Source of the DNA: Lentisphaerota bacterium
Lineage (GTDB): Bacteria > Verrucomicrobiota > Kiritimatiellia > RFP12 > UBA1067
Length of the DNA: 56,592 nucleotides
Direction: 5' to 3'
Assembly: GCA_015061665.1 (NCBI GenBank)
Contig: SUWC01000011.1
Span: forward strand, 1 to 56,592
Positions 10,201 to 16,358 of the stretch are shown in pieces; position 1 is the stretch's first letter; every line of letters begins with the position of its first letter. A program made the translations under genes and the position numbers. Under the pieces are notes generated by a model, which saw only the letters and a list, made by a program, of their open reading frames with translations, was not told where the DNA came from and did no database searches.

Positions 10201-11299
10201 TCTTCACGATGCCGCCGAAATTCACAACGCCCTCCGCGCCGCGCAAGATGACATCATGCCCATCCGCGCCGACAATATCCAGCTTGCCGCCGTCCTCGAT
10301 CTTGATGCGCGTCCCCTCGCAGAACTCGACCACCGTATCCGCCGCAAGCGTGAGCGTCACGCCTGACGGAATGTACACGTCGCTGACAATGGTGTGCTTC
10401 CCACTCCATGTCGCATTTGTGGCGAGGCGTCCGCCTTCGCCCTCCATGCCGGCCGCCCATTCGCGTGATTCAAAGGCAATGTAATCGGCCATCGCCTCAT
10501 GGCTGAAGATGTCGGTCGTAATGAACTCGCTGAGCGTCACCTCGCTTTCGCCCCTGCCAGCGTAGCAACATCTGAGCGTTACAATGCGCACCACGAAGTT
10601 GCTGCAGCCGGGCAATCCGTCGGGATACGGAACCGTAATGTTCTTCCGTCCTTCGGAAACGCTGTTCCACGACATCGTCCCGCTTGCGAACGTCACGCCG
10701 TTCGTCTCGGCGACCCAGTCGAACGAAAAGGCCGTTTCGCGCGAACCGGAAACGTCGACCGGCACAAGCGCCTGCCCACCGCCCAGAAAGGCCGTCGTGT
10801 TGTTCAGGCTCACCATGGCATATCGACCGAAGTTGAACCCGCGCACGATCACGAAACTGTTGTCGGAGTAACTAGCGTTGCTCGACTGCAGAACGATTCC
10901 CGTAAACACGGTCTCATCGTCATACCCTTCGAGGGCTACCTCATTTCCACTCGCGCCGTTGATGACGAGGCTGCCGCCGTCCTCGACCTTGATTCGCGTT
11001 CCTTCGCGGAACTTGACGACGGTTCCCGCGTTGATCGTCAGCGTCACGCCGCTTGGAATGTAGATGTCGCTAACGATGACATGCTCGTCGCCGGACCAAA
11101 CGGTATTCCGCTCCAATCGACCGCCCTCCCCGACGGCATCGGCGGCCCAACTTCGGGATTCGAAGCGGGTATAGTCCGCCATCGCCTCATGCGAGGCGAT
11201 ATCAAAGGTCAGATAGTCGCCCCGCGCAGGGAGGATCGCGCTTGTCGCGATCGCACTCGCGGCGATTATTAACCTTAATGTTGTCCAGGCCCGCTTCAT
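1217..11299 (-). CDS. Giant (3,360 aa) secreted multi-domain surface protein
   Basis: Signal peptide at residues 1-27 (LIIAASAIATSAILPARG). Residues ~28-745 are three tandem ~228-aa modules, each starting with a SHE(A/S)MADY motif and containing an IPSGVTLT...G..VKF/VEF...EGTRIK(V/I)EDGG beta-helix-like core. Then follow a parallel beta-helix region (~900-1150), a CARDB-like segment, an IPT/TIG-like domain (~1430-1510), carboxypeptidase-regulatory-like beta domains (~1650-1900), a segment with DPNEMSGPVGLGDPE and YTVYFENVSNATAAAQEV typical of DUF7619, a Calx-beta-like domain, Listeria-Bacteroides-type repeats (GYAFTGW, GYALLGW) and two putative-Ig modules with GLPTGL.(Y/W)KGGKISGVPTKAGKFT. 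No LPXTG or PEP-CTERM tail is visible. SD CAGGAG precedes the ATG; the start lies 18 bp after the SUMF1-like gene, implying an operon. The AT-rich core (4740-6560) differs from the GC-rich ends. Role unknown; adhesion or matrix function is inference. Confidence 0.9.
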   Translation of the reverse strand: MKRAWTTLRLIIAASAIATSAILPARGDYLTFDIASHEAMADYTRFESRSWAADAVGEGGRLERNTVWSGDEHVIVSDIYIPSGVTLTINAGTVVKFREGTRIKVEDGGSLVINGASGNEVALEGYDDETVFTGIVLQSSNASYSDNSFVIVRGFNFGRYAMVSLNNTTAFLGGGQALVPVDVSGSRETAFSFDWVAETNGVTFASGTMSWNSVSEGRKNITVPYPDGLPGCSNFVVRIVTLRCCYAGRGESEVTLSEFITTDIFSHEAMADYIAFESREWAAGMEGEGGRLATNATWSGKHTIVSDVYIPSGVTLTLAADTVVEFCEGTRIKIEDGGKLDIVGADGHDVILRGAEGVVNFGGIVKMPNGTFTDNSYFRLEGFTYGTLANVALHDSSTFRSSGLALIPVTVSGSRSTAFSIDWVVETNGVPYKTGTLKWNGVSEGTKNISINYGAELDGYTNFTLRAAVDRACKTSPNICSIKISDFIVSDIASHESMADYIAFESREWAADLEGEGGRLAANATWEGTHKIASDVYIPSGVTLTLAADAVVEFYEGTRIKIEDGGTLNIVGANGHDVIIRGAAGVTNYVGIVKMPNGTYTDNMYVQYTDRPYPAYPYITVHEATTYREAGKMWIAFSLSGSSRNQSFNVDWSTDKGDTGTLTWSSSSDGTKWIEIPVDSELVGGTTNHAINITAARGCNISVGTSVLTVLEPDYNVKGQVALAESDTQSNEFAVNGGIKTQPLFLNDVETVQYSGKWQPYDENEAAVLRVTLETDNGTTVLKEVAPSETGAFDLDLKQYPVGYYTLKHEVINDLGETLATMQKTFSIADEEDVELHGGTLKQNEVWSADKVHVVYETVVVPSIYTIFIEPGAIVKFMTGTGIDISQGGAFFANRIVFTHINDDTVGGDTLSDGFTVAPPMDAYYLAGAFTFGDDTELRGITQNNALTGTIATQKTLSRGSTYRVSGTLTIASGGSLTIPAGTVLKMEAGASIVVTSGATLNAIGTRASPIVITSIKDDDYSGDTNGDGGATIPQPGDWEEIKNNGGTMNLANVTALYGGYGQYSNQGDAIIRTASGTTKMHCCVVRHSNLRLVGRTGGTVTMENCVLEDGRWGVDGASTLVNCVIANCNTGANGATLGNSVLWECDTFISGGAALNCVFWNVDSDRPQSIAFDDTTSNIWGDPLFVDPANGDFRVMEGSPCVDAADSAAAPEYDYYGQPRITITDHGDELVGQLADIGICEVMPRDVVSDIDLVPQNVRTTTNAVPGQLLFVKWEVANTGGREVESAWRDTVSLVSENGREVVLGDKTTSSRIGVGGSVFCSGYFTVPAIAEGTWYPKVNVNSYHDIFEGSLSSNNALTGERAVSVGLEALDPSISREGVINGGTLTVLKLAFGENDDNRMVNFDVPAGVKATWGFGFMPGGSRSVATASGFMTATSDGVMFRVPDGATDVYVVLESDTTTTYNLSTESTHMTITSVTPATLPSSGTTTLTITGAGFGEDCEVTLANGGDSYRVQSKAVKGGQLSVGVDCAALKAGKNYDLVVTSGESEATLPGAVTVTKAEGKGHFWARLVVPDAVRKGRKMSCYVEYGNDGNADISAQVLQVSIKGEGTLQYLFGTAEFDIIQFFASGDYGSVGILRPGSSYRIMFTFIAGEDNALSLHTSEKQAYAPDEWNTHDAYLLALSKAASRLAVQGRSPQDYYACRDLAYDMATNKCSSSISGIVRLQGFRGNTDSMSVIAFDNTTSNSYYGVVHDGHYIIENILPGTYALTIDGLEMPVESVVVNGKHEDLIANITADLKRSVAVCVSRDTPKDLHVTAHSIDGGSEYPAFANDDGNCFEFYNLPTGDYDVEVKNGDEVCAMTALSFSGKFTELRFDEKLIGVSELTIKLPERTYSTNIVCFVMSHETAFLGEYAGFEPSQDIEIKLPYGRYSVVIVDLLSQSSELMEDIELLDDGAVVSPLIDVKKGQSIIRGNQLLGDSIGPDPDSFVSDYQFLGSWANEVMARPIEPIPEDRRCKHNVDRYQKAVDAKNRLSQEIIKFRSLVDRYRYLFGVYIAARNSSFFGLTASVIASQYGIGVSLFQSWCEAVGSGEITPEDMRGMFRDVGLDIVDNKVYRGGVGLGTIATIFEQFKRYNSVFKHELAMLKAKKALSDAMSGFMQSIISCENAVADAGPYPLCCNKHYPDPPYEPPTTNTVPIIAQAIDPNEMSGPVGLGDPETERFVKPGEWMTYTVYFENVSNATAAAQEVYVTNPLSEWLDWSTFEMGDVAFGNQIDLGLSGKNGGTCEATMKGTDYIVRTALGGGNDGSGSIAKAGVAHWYLRIVDPTTETGWPTDVLAGFLPPNDETLRGEGHLTYRIKVRDDAPANVVITNSATIVFDYNEPIVTDPAWWNTVAPDVGEVKFAEDMLDIDEGSNLVVRVAGGDAYTNSSVKVYLTYQTASAADVDLKAASVVDGNLEQSTAIGSGIKFPITLKWAAGEIGEKVISIPVKADALYEGDEMLTLQLVGATGQEMGENTICTVTIKDAQEGEDPAGFLPAGATPVYQTAEDGETQLLVGYFTKGDKKGNVTAKAMPGFVFVAWVYNANGNTYSTKATITDKLRKSKKVHPLFAPSAYMRALVEDPATGTVKGQGMYAVGKTVSLTATPKKGYAFTGWRTGNGESETGNGVLSLATTYKYTVGDDGSTVVASFKKESELARPVVTLADSTGSTSSDTASGNDRTLSVGVSYPATLSVAAESKVSIAKVTGLPTGLTYKGGKISGVPTKAGKFTASVTVTLASNKKKTWTAKVPFTVAALPEWARGNFTGTITPPDADAAASATMSVASNGKISGKFTLGGTNWTFSASSFAKDSVVTGEVVRFSAAMNATGTWKVYDKKTKKYATKTVKLPFGFALVADPETSELASVTEGGYFGATVFEGDPPVVVSEPGAVEFRRNAGVRVTKGGATSGGSVSLSVALGQAAAGKAVKATAKLAKGYALLGWYSADDELLGQALTYRVKMDGSDVFLVAKFKKESELAKPVLSWGGEAWPDVTETNLTVGVAYSAALSVEGEAKASISKVTGLPTGLAWKGGKISGVPTKAGKFTVTVTAALSTNAKKTWTYKQALAVSALPAYAKGSFTGAATVDNYYVVGLAAVSVGSTGAISGKFQDNGTNWTFSAASYTGIEGDVFVCSNLVASYSWKSGKTTKKATRPFALHVDQLAIDEDNADSAVLGHALLEEIVPEECPEPVDIVAWQNLWGSKYKAIGEALFYTSAKKLYREWSSVAAEGLGEYDTLSMKVTTVGAVTATLKHFKGTFDAKTKKPQYATYTCTTTLIPLTAPEAGVDAFKAGAVVFFPATGYFAQIEFPFSGRDVPVPTQE
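3294..3333. repeat. Heptamer-type tandem repeat inside the giant gene
   Basis: Imperfect tandem units CCCATTC / CCCGTTC occur in this 40-bp stretch, the same words as in the intergenic array at 49651-49713. On the minus strand they are translated as the low-complexity piece TGNGESETGNG between a GW motif and the next beta strand, so the frame is preserved. Confidence 0.8.
4740..6560. other. AT-rich segment inside the giant gene
   Basis: This part of the 3,360-aa gene (about residues 1580-2186) is clearly richer in A and T than the flanks, with many AAT, ATT and AAA codons. It encodes carboxypeptidase-regulatory-like beta domains and a helical segment ending in a Cys/Pro-rich stretch. The composition break suggests that the gene was assembled from pieces of different origin. 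Confidence 0.7.
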
Positions 11300-11317
11300 G
11301 GGGTCACTCCTGAGAAA

Positions 11318-12994
11318 TCATTCCGCTACCGGCGAACAGAATACGCGGAAACCGACACCTGCATCCTGAATGCCTGGGTCTTGGTAAGAATCTCGAAAGG
11401 CCGAACGAATTGCACTGCCATCTCCTGCCCAACCGCCACGACGACTGCGACTTCTGTTTGCTCCCCAATAGCCAGTAGAAGCCCCCTTTGGATCAATCAC
11501 TCCAGCCGAACCGAGACCTCCATTAAAGAAATCTCGGCACAACTCCCAAATGTTTCCATGCATATCGTATAGTCCCCACATATTTTCACGATAGGACCCA
11601 ACTTTTGTTGTATAATCTGTGTACCCTCCCTTTCCATCAGATCTATTGCCATTCCACCGTGCTACCTCATTGCAGTTATTTCCGCCATCATAACTTTTAC
11701 CGCTATTAAGTGCAGCCGTTGTACCCGCACGACAAGCATACTCCCATTGCGCTTCGGTCGGGAGATCAAAAAGCATATTCACCTTACTACGAAGACGCCC
11801 CATAAATGAATTGGCGTCAACCTGGTTATGCGTTGGCCATCCGGCACCATTTACTGAACCTCGAATATTATTGTATGACACTTGCTCCACAGGACGCATA
11901 TCTCCCTTTCGTGAAGAAGGATTAGCCCCCATCACCAACTGATACTGCTTCTGCGTAACTTCAAACACACCTATATAAAACGGCTTCGTCAAAACGACTC
12001 CGTGTAAGTCTTCATAACTGCTACGTCCGCTTTCATCGCTCGGGCTGCCCATCATGAAACTCCCCGGCGGAATAAGGCGCAGAACGAGCTTCGTCGTCTT
12101 GTATTCATCGCTCCAGCCGCCTTCGGGAACGGACGAAAGATAGCTCACCGGATATGAAATCGCATCAACGCCGCCGGAGAGATCGACAACCATGTAAGGG
12201 GCCGCGCCGACAAGCGCGATCATCTTGACCGTAAACGCCGTCGAATGGAAGTCGGGATAGTCCTCCGTCACCGTCCATGTCATGCGATGCGTGCCGGCCT
12301 TCACAGGCGCATTCACGCCATCGCCCGTCAGCGCGCGCGGCGCCATGCTCGTGTTCGAGTCCTTGTCATAGCCAATCGGATACACCCACACATCGGCATC
12401 GGGATCATCGCTCGTCACCGTATAGTCGATATCCACCATCCCGTTCCACGGATACCGCTGCTGGCATTTGATGTTTTCAACGTTAACCTTGCTTGTTGGT
12501 GCCATTACTGGGCAAACGGTCAATCCATCAATCCAAACACAATCTGACCCTCTTACACCACTGCCATCCTTGCGGTAGATCCACGATATCGTGTGCGATC
12601 CAGGGAGCAATACCAATGTGTATTTATTCCAACCTCTTTCGCCACCTAAAGAAAGCTGTGTTATGCCATCCGCACTCACGACTAATGGATCACAATCAGC
12701 TTCGGTTGACGTCTTGTACCAAAACTCGCACTTAAATACAACATCGTTTGTGACACTCAAAGAAAGGGTAGCCGTTGATTGTGAATGTCCAATCACGCCG
12801 CTCCTCAATGAAGACACTCCCTCTTTATGCACACCAGAATCAACTACCCATTGTACCCCATCGCCACAACTGATACCCACACCTTCGATAGCAAACGACT
12901 CATCCAGTGCGTTCGCAATCTCCTCCGAGGTGATGGCGTGGGTTGTTCCACTCATGGCCAAGGCCGCAAGTGCGATCATCATCTTCATGTTCAT
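11318..12994 (-). CDS. Secreted SUMF1/formylglycine-generating-enzyme-like protein
   Basis: 558 aa. Residues 1-20 are a signal peptide (ALAALAMSGTTHA). About 30-155 looks like a jelly-roll module (GERGWNKYTLVLLPGSHTISW, DCVWIDGLTVCP), about 165-290 is a second beta domain, and 300-555 is an FGE-sulfatase domain with FMMGSPSDE, FEVTQKQYQLVMGANPS, FDLPTEAQWEYACRAGT, GLYDMHGNIWEL and VGFRVFC. True FGEs oxidise a sulfatase cysteine to formylglycine; there is no sulfatase in the window, and many secreted paralogues are only structural, so catalysis is not claimed. SD AAAGGAA precedes ATG 12994. First gene of the operon with the giant protein. The FGE part (11380-12000) is richer in AT than the middle of the gene. 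Confidence 0.88.
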   Translation of the reverse strand: MNMKMMIALAALAMSGTTHAITSEEIANALDESFAIEGVGISCGDGVQWVVDSGVHKEGVSSLRSGVIGHSQSTATLSLSVTNDVVFKCEFWYKTSTEADCDPLVVSADGITQLSLGGERGWNKYTLVLLPGSHTISWIYRKDGSGVRGSDCVWIDGLTVCPVMAPTSKVNVENIKCQQRYPWNGMVDIDYTVTSDDPDADVWVYPIGYDKDSNTSMAPRALTGDGVNAPVKAGTHRMTWTVTEDYPDFHSTAFTVKMIALVGAAPYMVVDLSGGVDAISYPVSYLSSVPEGGWSDEYKTTKLVLRLIPPGSFMMGSPSDESGRSSYEDLHGVVLTKPFYIGVFEVTQKQYQLVMGANPSSRKGDMRPVEQVSYNNIRGSVNGAGWPTHNQVDANSFMGRLRSKVNMLFDLPTEAQWEYACRAGTTAALNSGKSYDGGNNCNEVARWNGNRSDGKGGYTDYTTKVGSYRENMWGLYDMHGNIWELCRDFFNGGLGSAGVIDPKGASTGYWGANRSRSRRGGWAGDGSAIRSAFRDSYQDPGIQDAGVGFRVFCSPVAE

Positions 12995-13115
12995 CGCGTC
13001 ATTCCTTTCAATGGCGTTATTAAATTGCTCTTACCTCCAGCACGTCGCTAAACGCGCCTCTGAAATTGCGCCGATGCAGCGGCATAGCATTGCCATGCCG
13101 CCGCCGGACGCTTAT

Positions 13116-13145
13116 ATTATATCAGAAACAACGACAAATGCGCAA
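13116..13145 (-). promoter_or_regulatory. Promoter of the SUMF1-giant protein-LRR operon
   Basis: On the minus strand TTGCGC (13145-13140), an 18-bp spacer and TATAAT (13121-13116), about 120 nt ahead of the ATG at 12994. The same -35 word and spacer occur before infC. Confidence 0.55.
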
Positions 13146-13374
13146 GTTGGCCGAGAGAAATTGTCAGGCGGTCGCACGCTCCCGACTTTGCCACTTCAGT
13201 AAAGCTGAAAATGAATTTCGACCAATGTTTATCGATGGCAAACTGATGTTCTCATCGTAATTATACCTGTGCTGCGTAGTCACATGCCAAATTGTGGACA
13301 ATATCTGTTCTCGGGCGCTGACGCGCGACCACGAAACGCGGCGCGCACATCGCCGCCATCCTTTGGCATTTCTT

Positions 13375-13397
13375 GTTGCGTCGCGGAGCGACGCAAC
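13375..13397. repeat. Perfect GC-rich hairpin
   Basis: 10-bp arms GTTGCGTCGC and GCGACGCAAC around the triloop GGA. A partial copy lies near 13728-13748. REP-like palindrome of unknown role. Confidence 0.75.
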
Positions 13398-13543
13398 CCC
13401 CTAAAACTCCAACCCGCTCTACACGGCTAAACCTCTCTGCGCTCTCGGCCTCTCTCGGCACTCGCTTCGCTCGGCTTGGTCGCTTCCCTATGGGTCGCGC
13501 TCACCCTCAAGGGGCGGTTACGCGCCTCTGCGTGAGGTATCTT

Positions 13544-13564
13544 GAAGCGGCGAGACGCCGCTTC
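13544..13564. repeat. Perfect GC-rich hairpin
   Basis: 9-bp arms GAAGCGGCG and CGCCGCTTC around AGA. Same architecture (arm-triloop-arm) as 13375-13397 but a different sequence. Confidence 0.7.
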
Positions 13565-13593
13565 CCCCAGTCAAACGGCCACTCTCCAACCCC

Positions 13594-13620
13594 TTCTACA
13601 CGTTCTACATGTTCTACACG
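13594..13620. repeat. 9-bp tandem repeat, three units
   Basis: TTCTACACG, TTCTACATG, TTCTACACG. Nearly the same array is embedded in frame in the glycosyltransferase gene at 54971-54997. Confidence 0.8.
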
Positions 13621-13835
13621 GCTCCCACTCCATTCGCAGCGCTCGCGCAGAATCAGATAAATCGGGAGCGCGCGAGGGAAGGCGAATAGGAGTGACTTGG
13701 AAGTCGACTGCGACACGACCGGTCTTGTTGCGTCGCGGAGCGACGGACCCCTGCAAGTTTAGCCGTTCATCCGACTGCTACATGCCCTTATTGCAGCATG
13801 ACCGCAAAGGCTGGGGAATGGGGAAGAGGCGACAG

Positions 13836-13873
13836 TTTCACCTGCCTCGCGGCAAACTGCGAAGCAGGTGAAA
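13836..13873. terminator. Stem-loop downstream of Listeria-Bacteroides repeat gene
   Basis: Arms TTTCACCTGC and GCAGGTGAAA with an 18-nt loop, 60 bp beyond the stop of the minus-strand gene at 13934. There is no T-run, so a terminator role is tentative. Confidence 0.4.
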
Positions 13874-13933
13874 GCTTCGCCTGAGGCGCGTCAAATCGGA
13901 CGGTTTCGGGCGCATCTGACGTCGCGCACTCCT

Positions 13934-14722
13934 CTAGTACTCGTCTTTGTAGAACACCGCGACGTACGTAGCGCCGCCAAGCGGCACTTTCGTGGACCAA
14001 GACTTGCTGTTGCTCTTCCACGTAAGCTCGCCGTCCTTCTGAAGATGCCATCCCGCGAAGAGGTACCCCTTGGACGGCTTGGCCTTCAGCGTTATCTTCG
14101 ACTTGTAGGCTTTCTTCCCTCCGCCGCTCACAGTTCCCTTCCCTTTCTTACTGACCTTCACCGTATATTTCTTGGGGGTCCACTGCGCGTAGAACGTGGC
14201 CCTTTTCGTCGCCTTTGTCTTTGTGCTGACCTTGGTGCCGCCGCTCTTCTTCGTGTACCAACCCTTGAACGTGTAGCCGGAACGGACAGGCTTCGGAAGC
14301 GAGCCAATGGCCTTGCCCCTCAGGACGTAGCGCGTGCGTGTTGTGCCAATGGAGCAGCAGTCGATGTTGCCGCCGTTTGCGTTGAATATGATGCGCCACG
14401 CAGGGAGAAAGCGGGCATAGAAAGTGACATCGCGCGTTATTATCGTGCTGGGCGTAACCTTAGTGCCGCCGACCTTCTTCGTATACCACCCCACGCACTT
14501 CCAGTCATGACGGTCATCGCAGGAGCACTCGACAGACGGAAGCGACGGAAGTTCGCCAATTGCGGAACCCTTGTCCACCTCTTCTCTGGGGGAAAAGCAG
14601 CAATCGGTCGACCATATCACGTAGCAAATGTCGCTTCCGTAGTCGCAACAATTGTCGTCAATGATTGTAGCCGAAGCGGCAAACGTCGCTAAAGCGGCGA
14701 ATAAACAGGTAGTGAACTTCAT
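13934..14722 (-). CDS. Secreted Listeria-Bacteroides repeat (InlB B-repeat-like) protein
   Basis: 262 aa. Signal peptide MKFTTCLFAALATFAASA, followed by a Cys-rich stretch (DDNCCDYGSD). At least two repeats show the family pattern, e.g. SGYTFKGWYTKKSGGTKVS and FYARFLPAWRIIFNANGG; a C-terminal KGKGTVSGGGK...GYLFAGW unit is related to modules in the giant protein. Such repeats are extracellular beta-grasp-like modules, often in adhesins. SD AAAGGGGG precedes ATG 14722, and a good promoter sits at 14770-14798. Stands alone; a role on the cell surface is inferred. Confidence 0.85.
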   Translation of the reverse strand: MKFTTCLFAALATFAASATIIDDNCCDYGSDICYVIWSTDCCFSPREEVDKGSAIGELPSLPSVECSCDDRHDWKCVGWYTKKVGGTKVTPSTIITRDVTFYARFLPAWRIIFNANGGNIDCCSIGTTRTRYVLRGKAIGSLPKPVRSGYTFKGWYTKKSGGTKVSTKTKATKRATFYAQWTPKKYTVKVSKKGKGTVSGGGKKAYKSKITLKAKPSKGYLFAGWHLQKDGELTWKSNSKSWSTKVPLGGATYVAVFYKDEY

Positions 14723-14769
14723 TTGCTTCCCCCTTTCAGGTGGTCCTCTTCCACTTGAGTTTCGACCTA

Positions 14770-14798
14770 ATTATCGCATAATACCTTCCGCTTGTCAA
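14770..14798 (-). promoter_or_regulatory. Promoter of the Listeria-Bacteroides repeat protein
   Basis: Minus strand TTGACA (14798-14793), 17-bp spacer, GATAAT (14775-14770), 47 nt upstream of the start codon. It overlaps the 3' end of the upstream pseudouridine synthase gene, so this gene can be expressed on its own. Confidence 0.65.
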
Positions 14799-15520
14799 GC
14801 GAGCATGGCGAGTTCGCCAGGTGTGAGGTCGCGCCATTCGCCTGGCTTGAGGGACGGATCGAGCGCAACCTTGCCGACGGCAACGCGCTTCAGCGAAATG
14901 ACGACAAGGTGCGCTGCGGAGCACATGTAGCGGATCTGCCGCTTGCGCCCTTCCCCAAGCTTGAACTCGAGCGTCGTGACGTTGTTGCGAGCCGGTTCTA
15001 TGACCCGCACCGGGGCAGGCCGCGTTACATAGCCGTCGGGCATCGTCACGGGCCCCTGAAGTATCTTGAGCTTGTCGTCGCTCCAGCGCCCTGCCGCACG
15101 GACAACATACGTCTTCTCGTGGCTGTAGCGAGGATGCGTGAGCTTCAGCGTGAGGTTGCCGTCGTTGGAAAGAAGCAGCATGCCCTCGGAATCCTTGTCC
15201 AGCCGCCCGACGGGCACAAGCCGTTCGGAAACCTGGCCGCGAATGAGGTCCGCAACCGTCCTGCCTCCAAACGGATCGCTCATCGAGCTGAGCACGCCGA
15301 CAGGCTTGTACAACATGATCGTGCGGTGCGGTTCGGTCGCGCCGACGGGCTTGCCGTCGACCAATATCCTTATCCCGCTCGCCGGGTCGAACCTTGCGCC
15401 AGGCTCGCGAACAATCACTCCGTCCACCGTGACGCGTCCAGCCTCGACAAGCGACGCCGCGGCACGCCGTGACGCGACGCCCGCATGGGACAATATGTTT
15501 TGAAGCCTCTCCTCAGCCAT
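14795..15520 (-). CDS. Pseudouridine synthase, RsuA/RluB/E/F family
   Basis: 241 aa when started at ATG 15520 (SD GGAGGAAAGTCG); longer readings run into thiD. N-terminal S4 RNA-binding domain (RLQNILSHAGVASRRAAASL, residues 5-24), then the catalytic domain with GRLDKDSEG around Asp108 and LGEGRKRQIRYM near the C-terminus. The family isomerises specific uridines in 16S or 23S rRNA. It cannot be decided from sequence alone whether this is RsuA, RluB, RluE or RluF type. Its start overlaps the end of thiD by 8 bp, so translation is probably coupled. Confidence 0.9.
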   Translation of the reverse strand: MAEERLQNILSHAGVASRRAAASLVEAGRVTVDGVIVREPGARFDPASGIRILVDGKPVGATEPHRTIMLYKPVGVLSSMSDPFGGRTVADLIRGQVSERLVPVGRLDKDSEGMLLLSNDGNLTLKLTHPRYSHEKTYVVRAAGRWSDDKLKILQGPVTMPDGYVTRPAPVRVIEPARNNVTTLEFKLGEGRKRQIRYMCSAAHLVVISLKRVAVGKVALDPSLKPGEWRDLTPGELAMLA

Positions 15521-16358
15521 CGACTTTCCTCCGCGCAAAATCAAGGACTCCGCAGCCAGGTCCGACAAGATATGAATTCTCCACCGCGTCGTGGACGAAC
15601 GCCTTCGCCCCAGCAACGGCGTCGGGCAGCGCTCGACCGAGCGCAAGCTCGGCCGCAAGCGCGGCAGACAGCGAACATCCTGTGCCGTGGGTGGAAATTG
15701 GGTCCGTAATCCACGGAAGCGAGAACTCGCGCATCTCACTTCCGTCGAACAAAACATCAACTGCAGTCGACTCTGAGCCGTGTCCACCCTTGACGAGGAC
15801 GGCGCATCCGTACAAATCGTGAATCCGCCGCGCCAGATCCGCCGCGTCCGCGGCGGTTTTGCCGCGCTCGGCGTTCGGGTCGGAGACTTCGCGCCCGCAG
15901 AGGATCTCCGCCTCCGGCAGATTCGGCGTCACAAGCGTCGCAATGGGGAGAATCGCGCGCTTGATGGAACGGACGGCATCCTCGGAGACAAGGCGGACGC
16001 CGCTTGTCGCAACCATTACGGGATCGACGACCTTGTATATGGAAGGATTGCGCGAAAGCCTGTCCGCAATCACCTCGATGGACTGCGGATCGGAAAGCAT
16101 GCCCGTCTTGAGCGCGCGGATATCGTAAGTCCCCAGCACGGCGTCAAGCTGCGCAGCGACGAATTGCGGGGGCACCTGGTGAACGGCCGAGACGGAGCGC
16201 GGATTCTGCGCGGTCAGCGCGGCGAAGACAGTGCAGCCGTGGAGGCCGTAGGCGTGGAATGCGCGCAGGTCCGCCTGAACACCGGCGTTGCCCCCCGAGT
16301 CGCTTCCGGCGATCGTCAGGCAGCAGGGATGAATTTCGTCTTTTCGCATTGCCGTCAC
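15513..16358 (-). CDS. thiD: Hydroxymethylpyrimidine/phosphomethylpyrimidine kinase
   Basis: 281 aa, ribokinase-like fold. LTIAGSDSGGNAGVQADL near the N-terminus is the HMP-P kinase signature, followed by GCTVFAALTAQNP and LKTGMLSD; VLVKGGHGSES and STHGTGCSLSAALAAELALG hold the anion-hole/catalytic region (GTGC). The enzyme phosphorylates HMP and HMP-P for thiamine synthesis in the cytoplasm. A GTG at 16358 overlaps the ugd stop by 4 bp (GTGA); ATG at 16349 is an alternative that keeps the whole domain. No TPP riboswitch was seen, as expected for an internal operon gene. Confidence 0.92.
   Translation of the reverse strand: MTAMRKDEIHPCCLTIAGSDSGGNAGVQADLRAFHAYGLHGCTVFAALTAQNPRSVSAVHQVPPQFVAAQLDAVLGTYDIRALKTGMLSDPQSIEVIADRLSRNPSIYKVVDPVMVATSGVRLVSEDAVRSIKRAILPIATLVTPNLPEAEILCGREVSDPNAERGKTAADAADLARRIHDLYGCAVLVKGGHGSESTAVDVLFDGSEMREFSLPWITDPISTHGTGCSLSAALAAELALGRALPDAVAGAKAFVHDAVENSYLVGPGCGVLDFARRKVDG

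Larger units (their letters stand above)
12995..13933. other. Repeat- and hairpin-rich intergenic region
   Basis: 939 bp without a convincing gene. It holds a promoter for the SUMF1-like gene (13116-13145), short GC-rich hairpins at 13375-13397, 13544-13564 and 13836-13873, a 9-bp tandem repeat at 13594-13620, and a second, imperfect copy of the 13375 hairpin near 13728-13748. Its words ACGCGCGACCACGAA and CGCATCTGACG recur in the accessory island near 52970. ORFs here are shadows of these repeats. Confidence 0.7.

Noticed and set aside
12995-13933. Hidden gene or tRNA in the long spacer
   Set aside because: Frames are short, Arg-rich and composed of repeats; no tRNA-like T-arm or anticodon arm was found.
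15513-16358. TPP riboswitch for thiD
   Set aside because: thiD starts inside the end of ugd, so there is no leader for a riboswitch, and none was seen before ugd.
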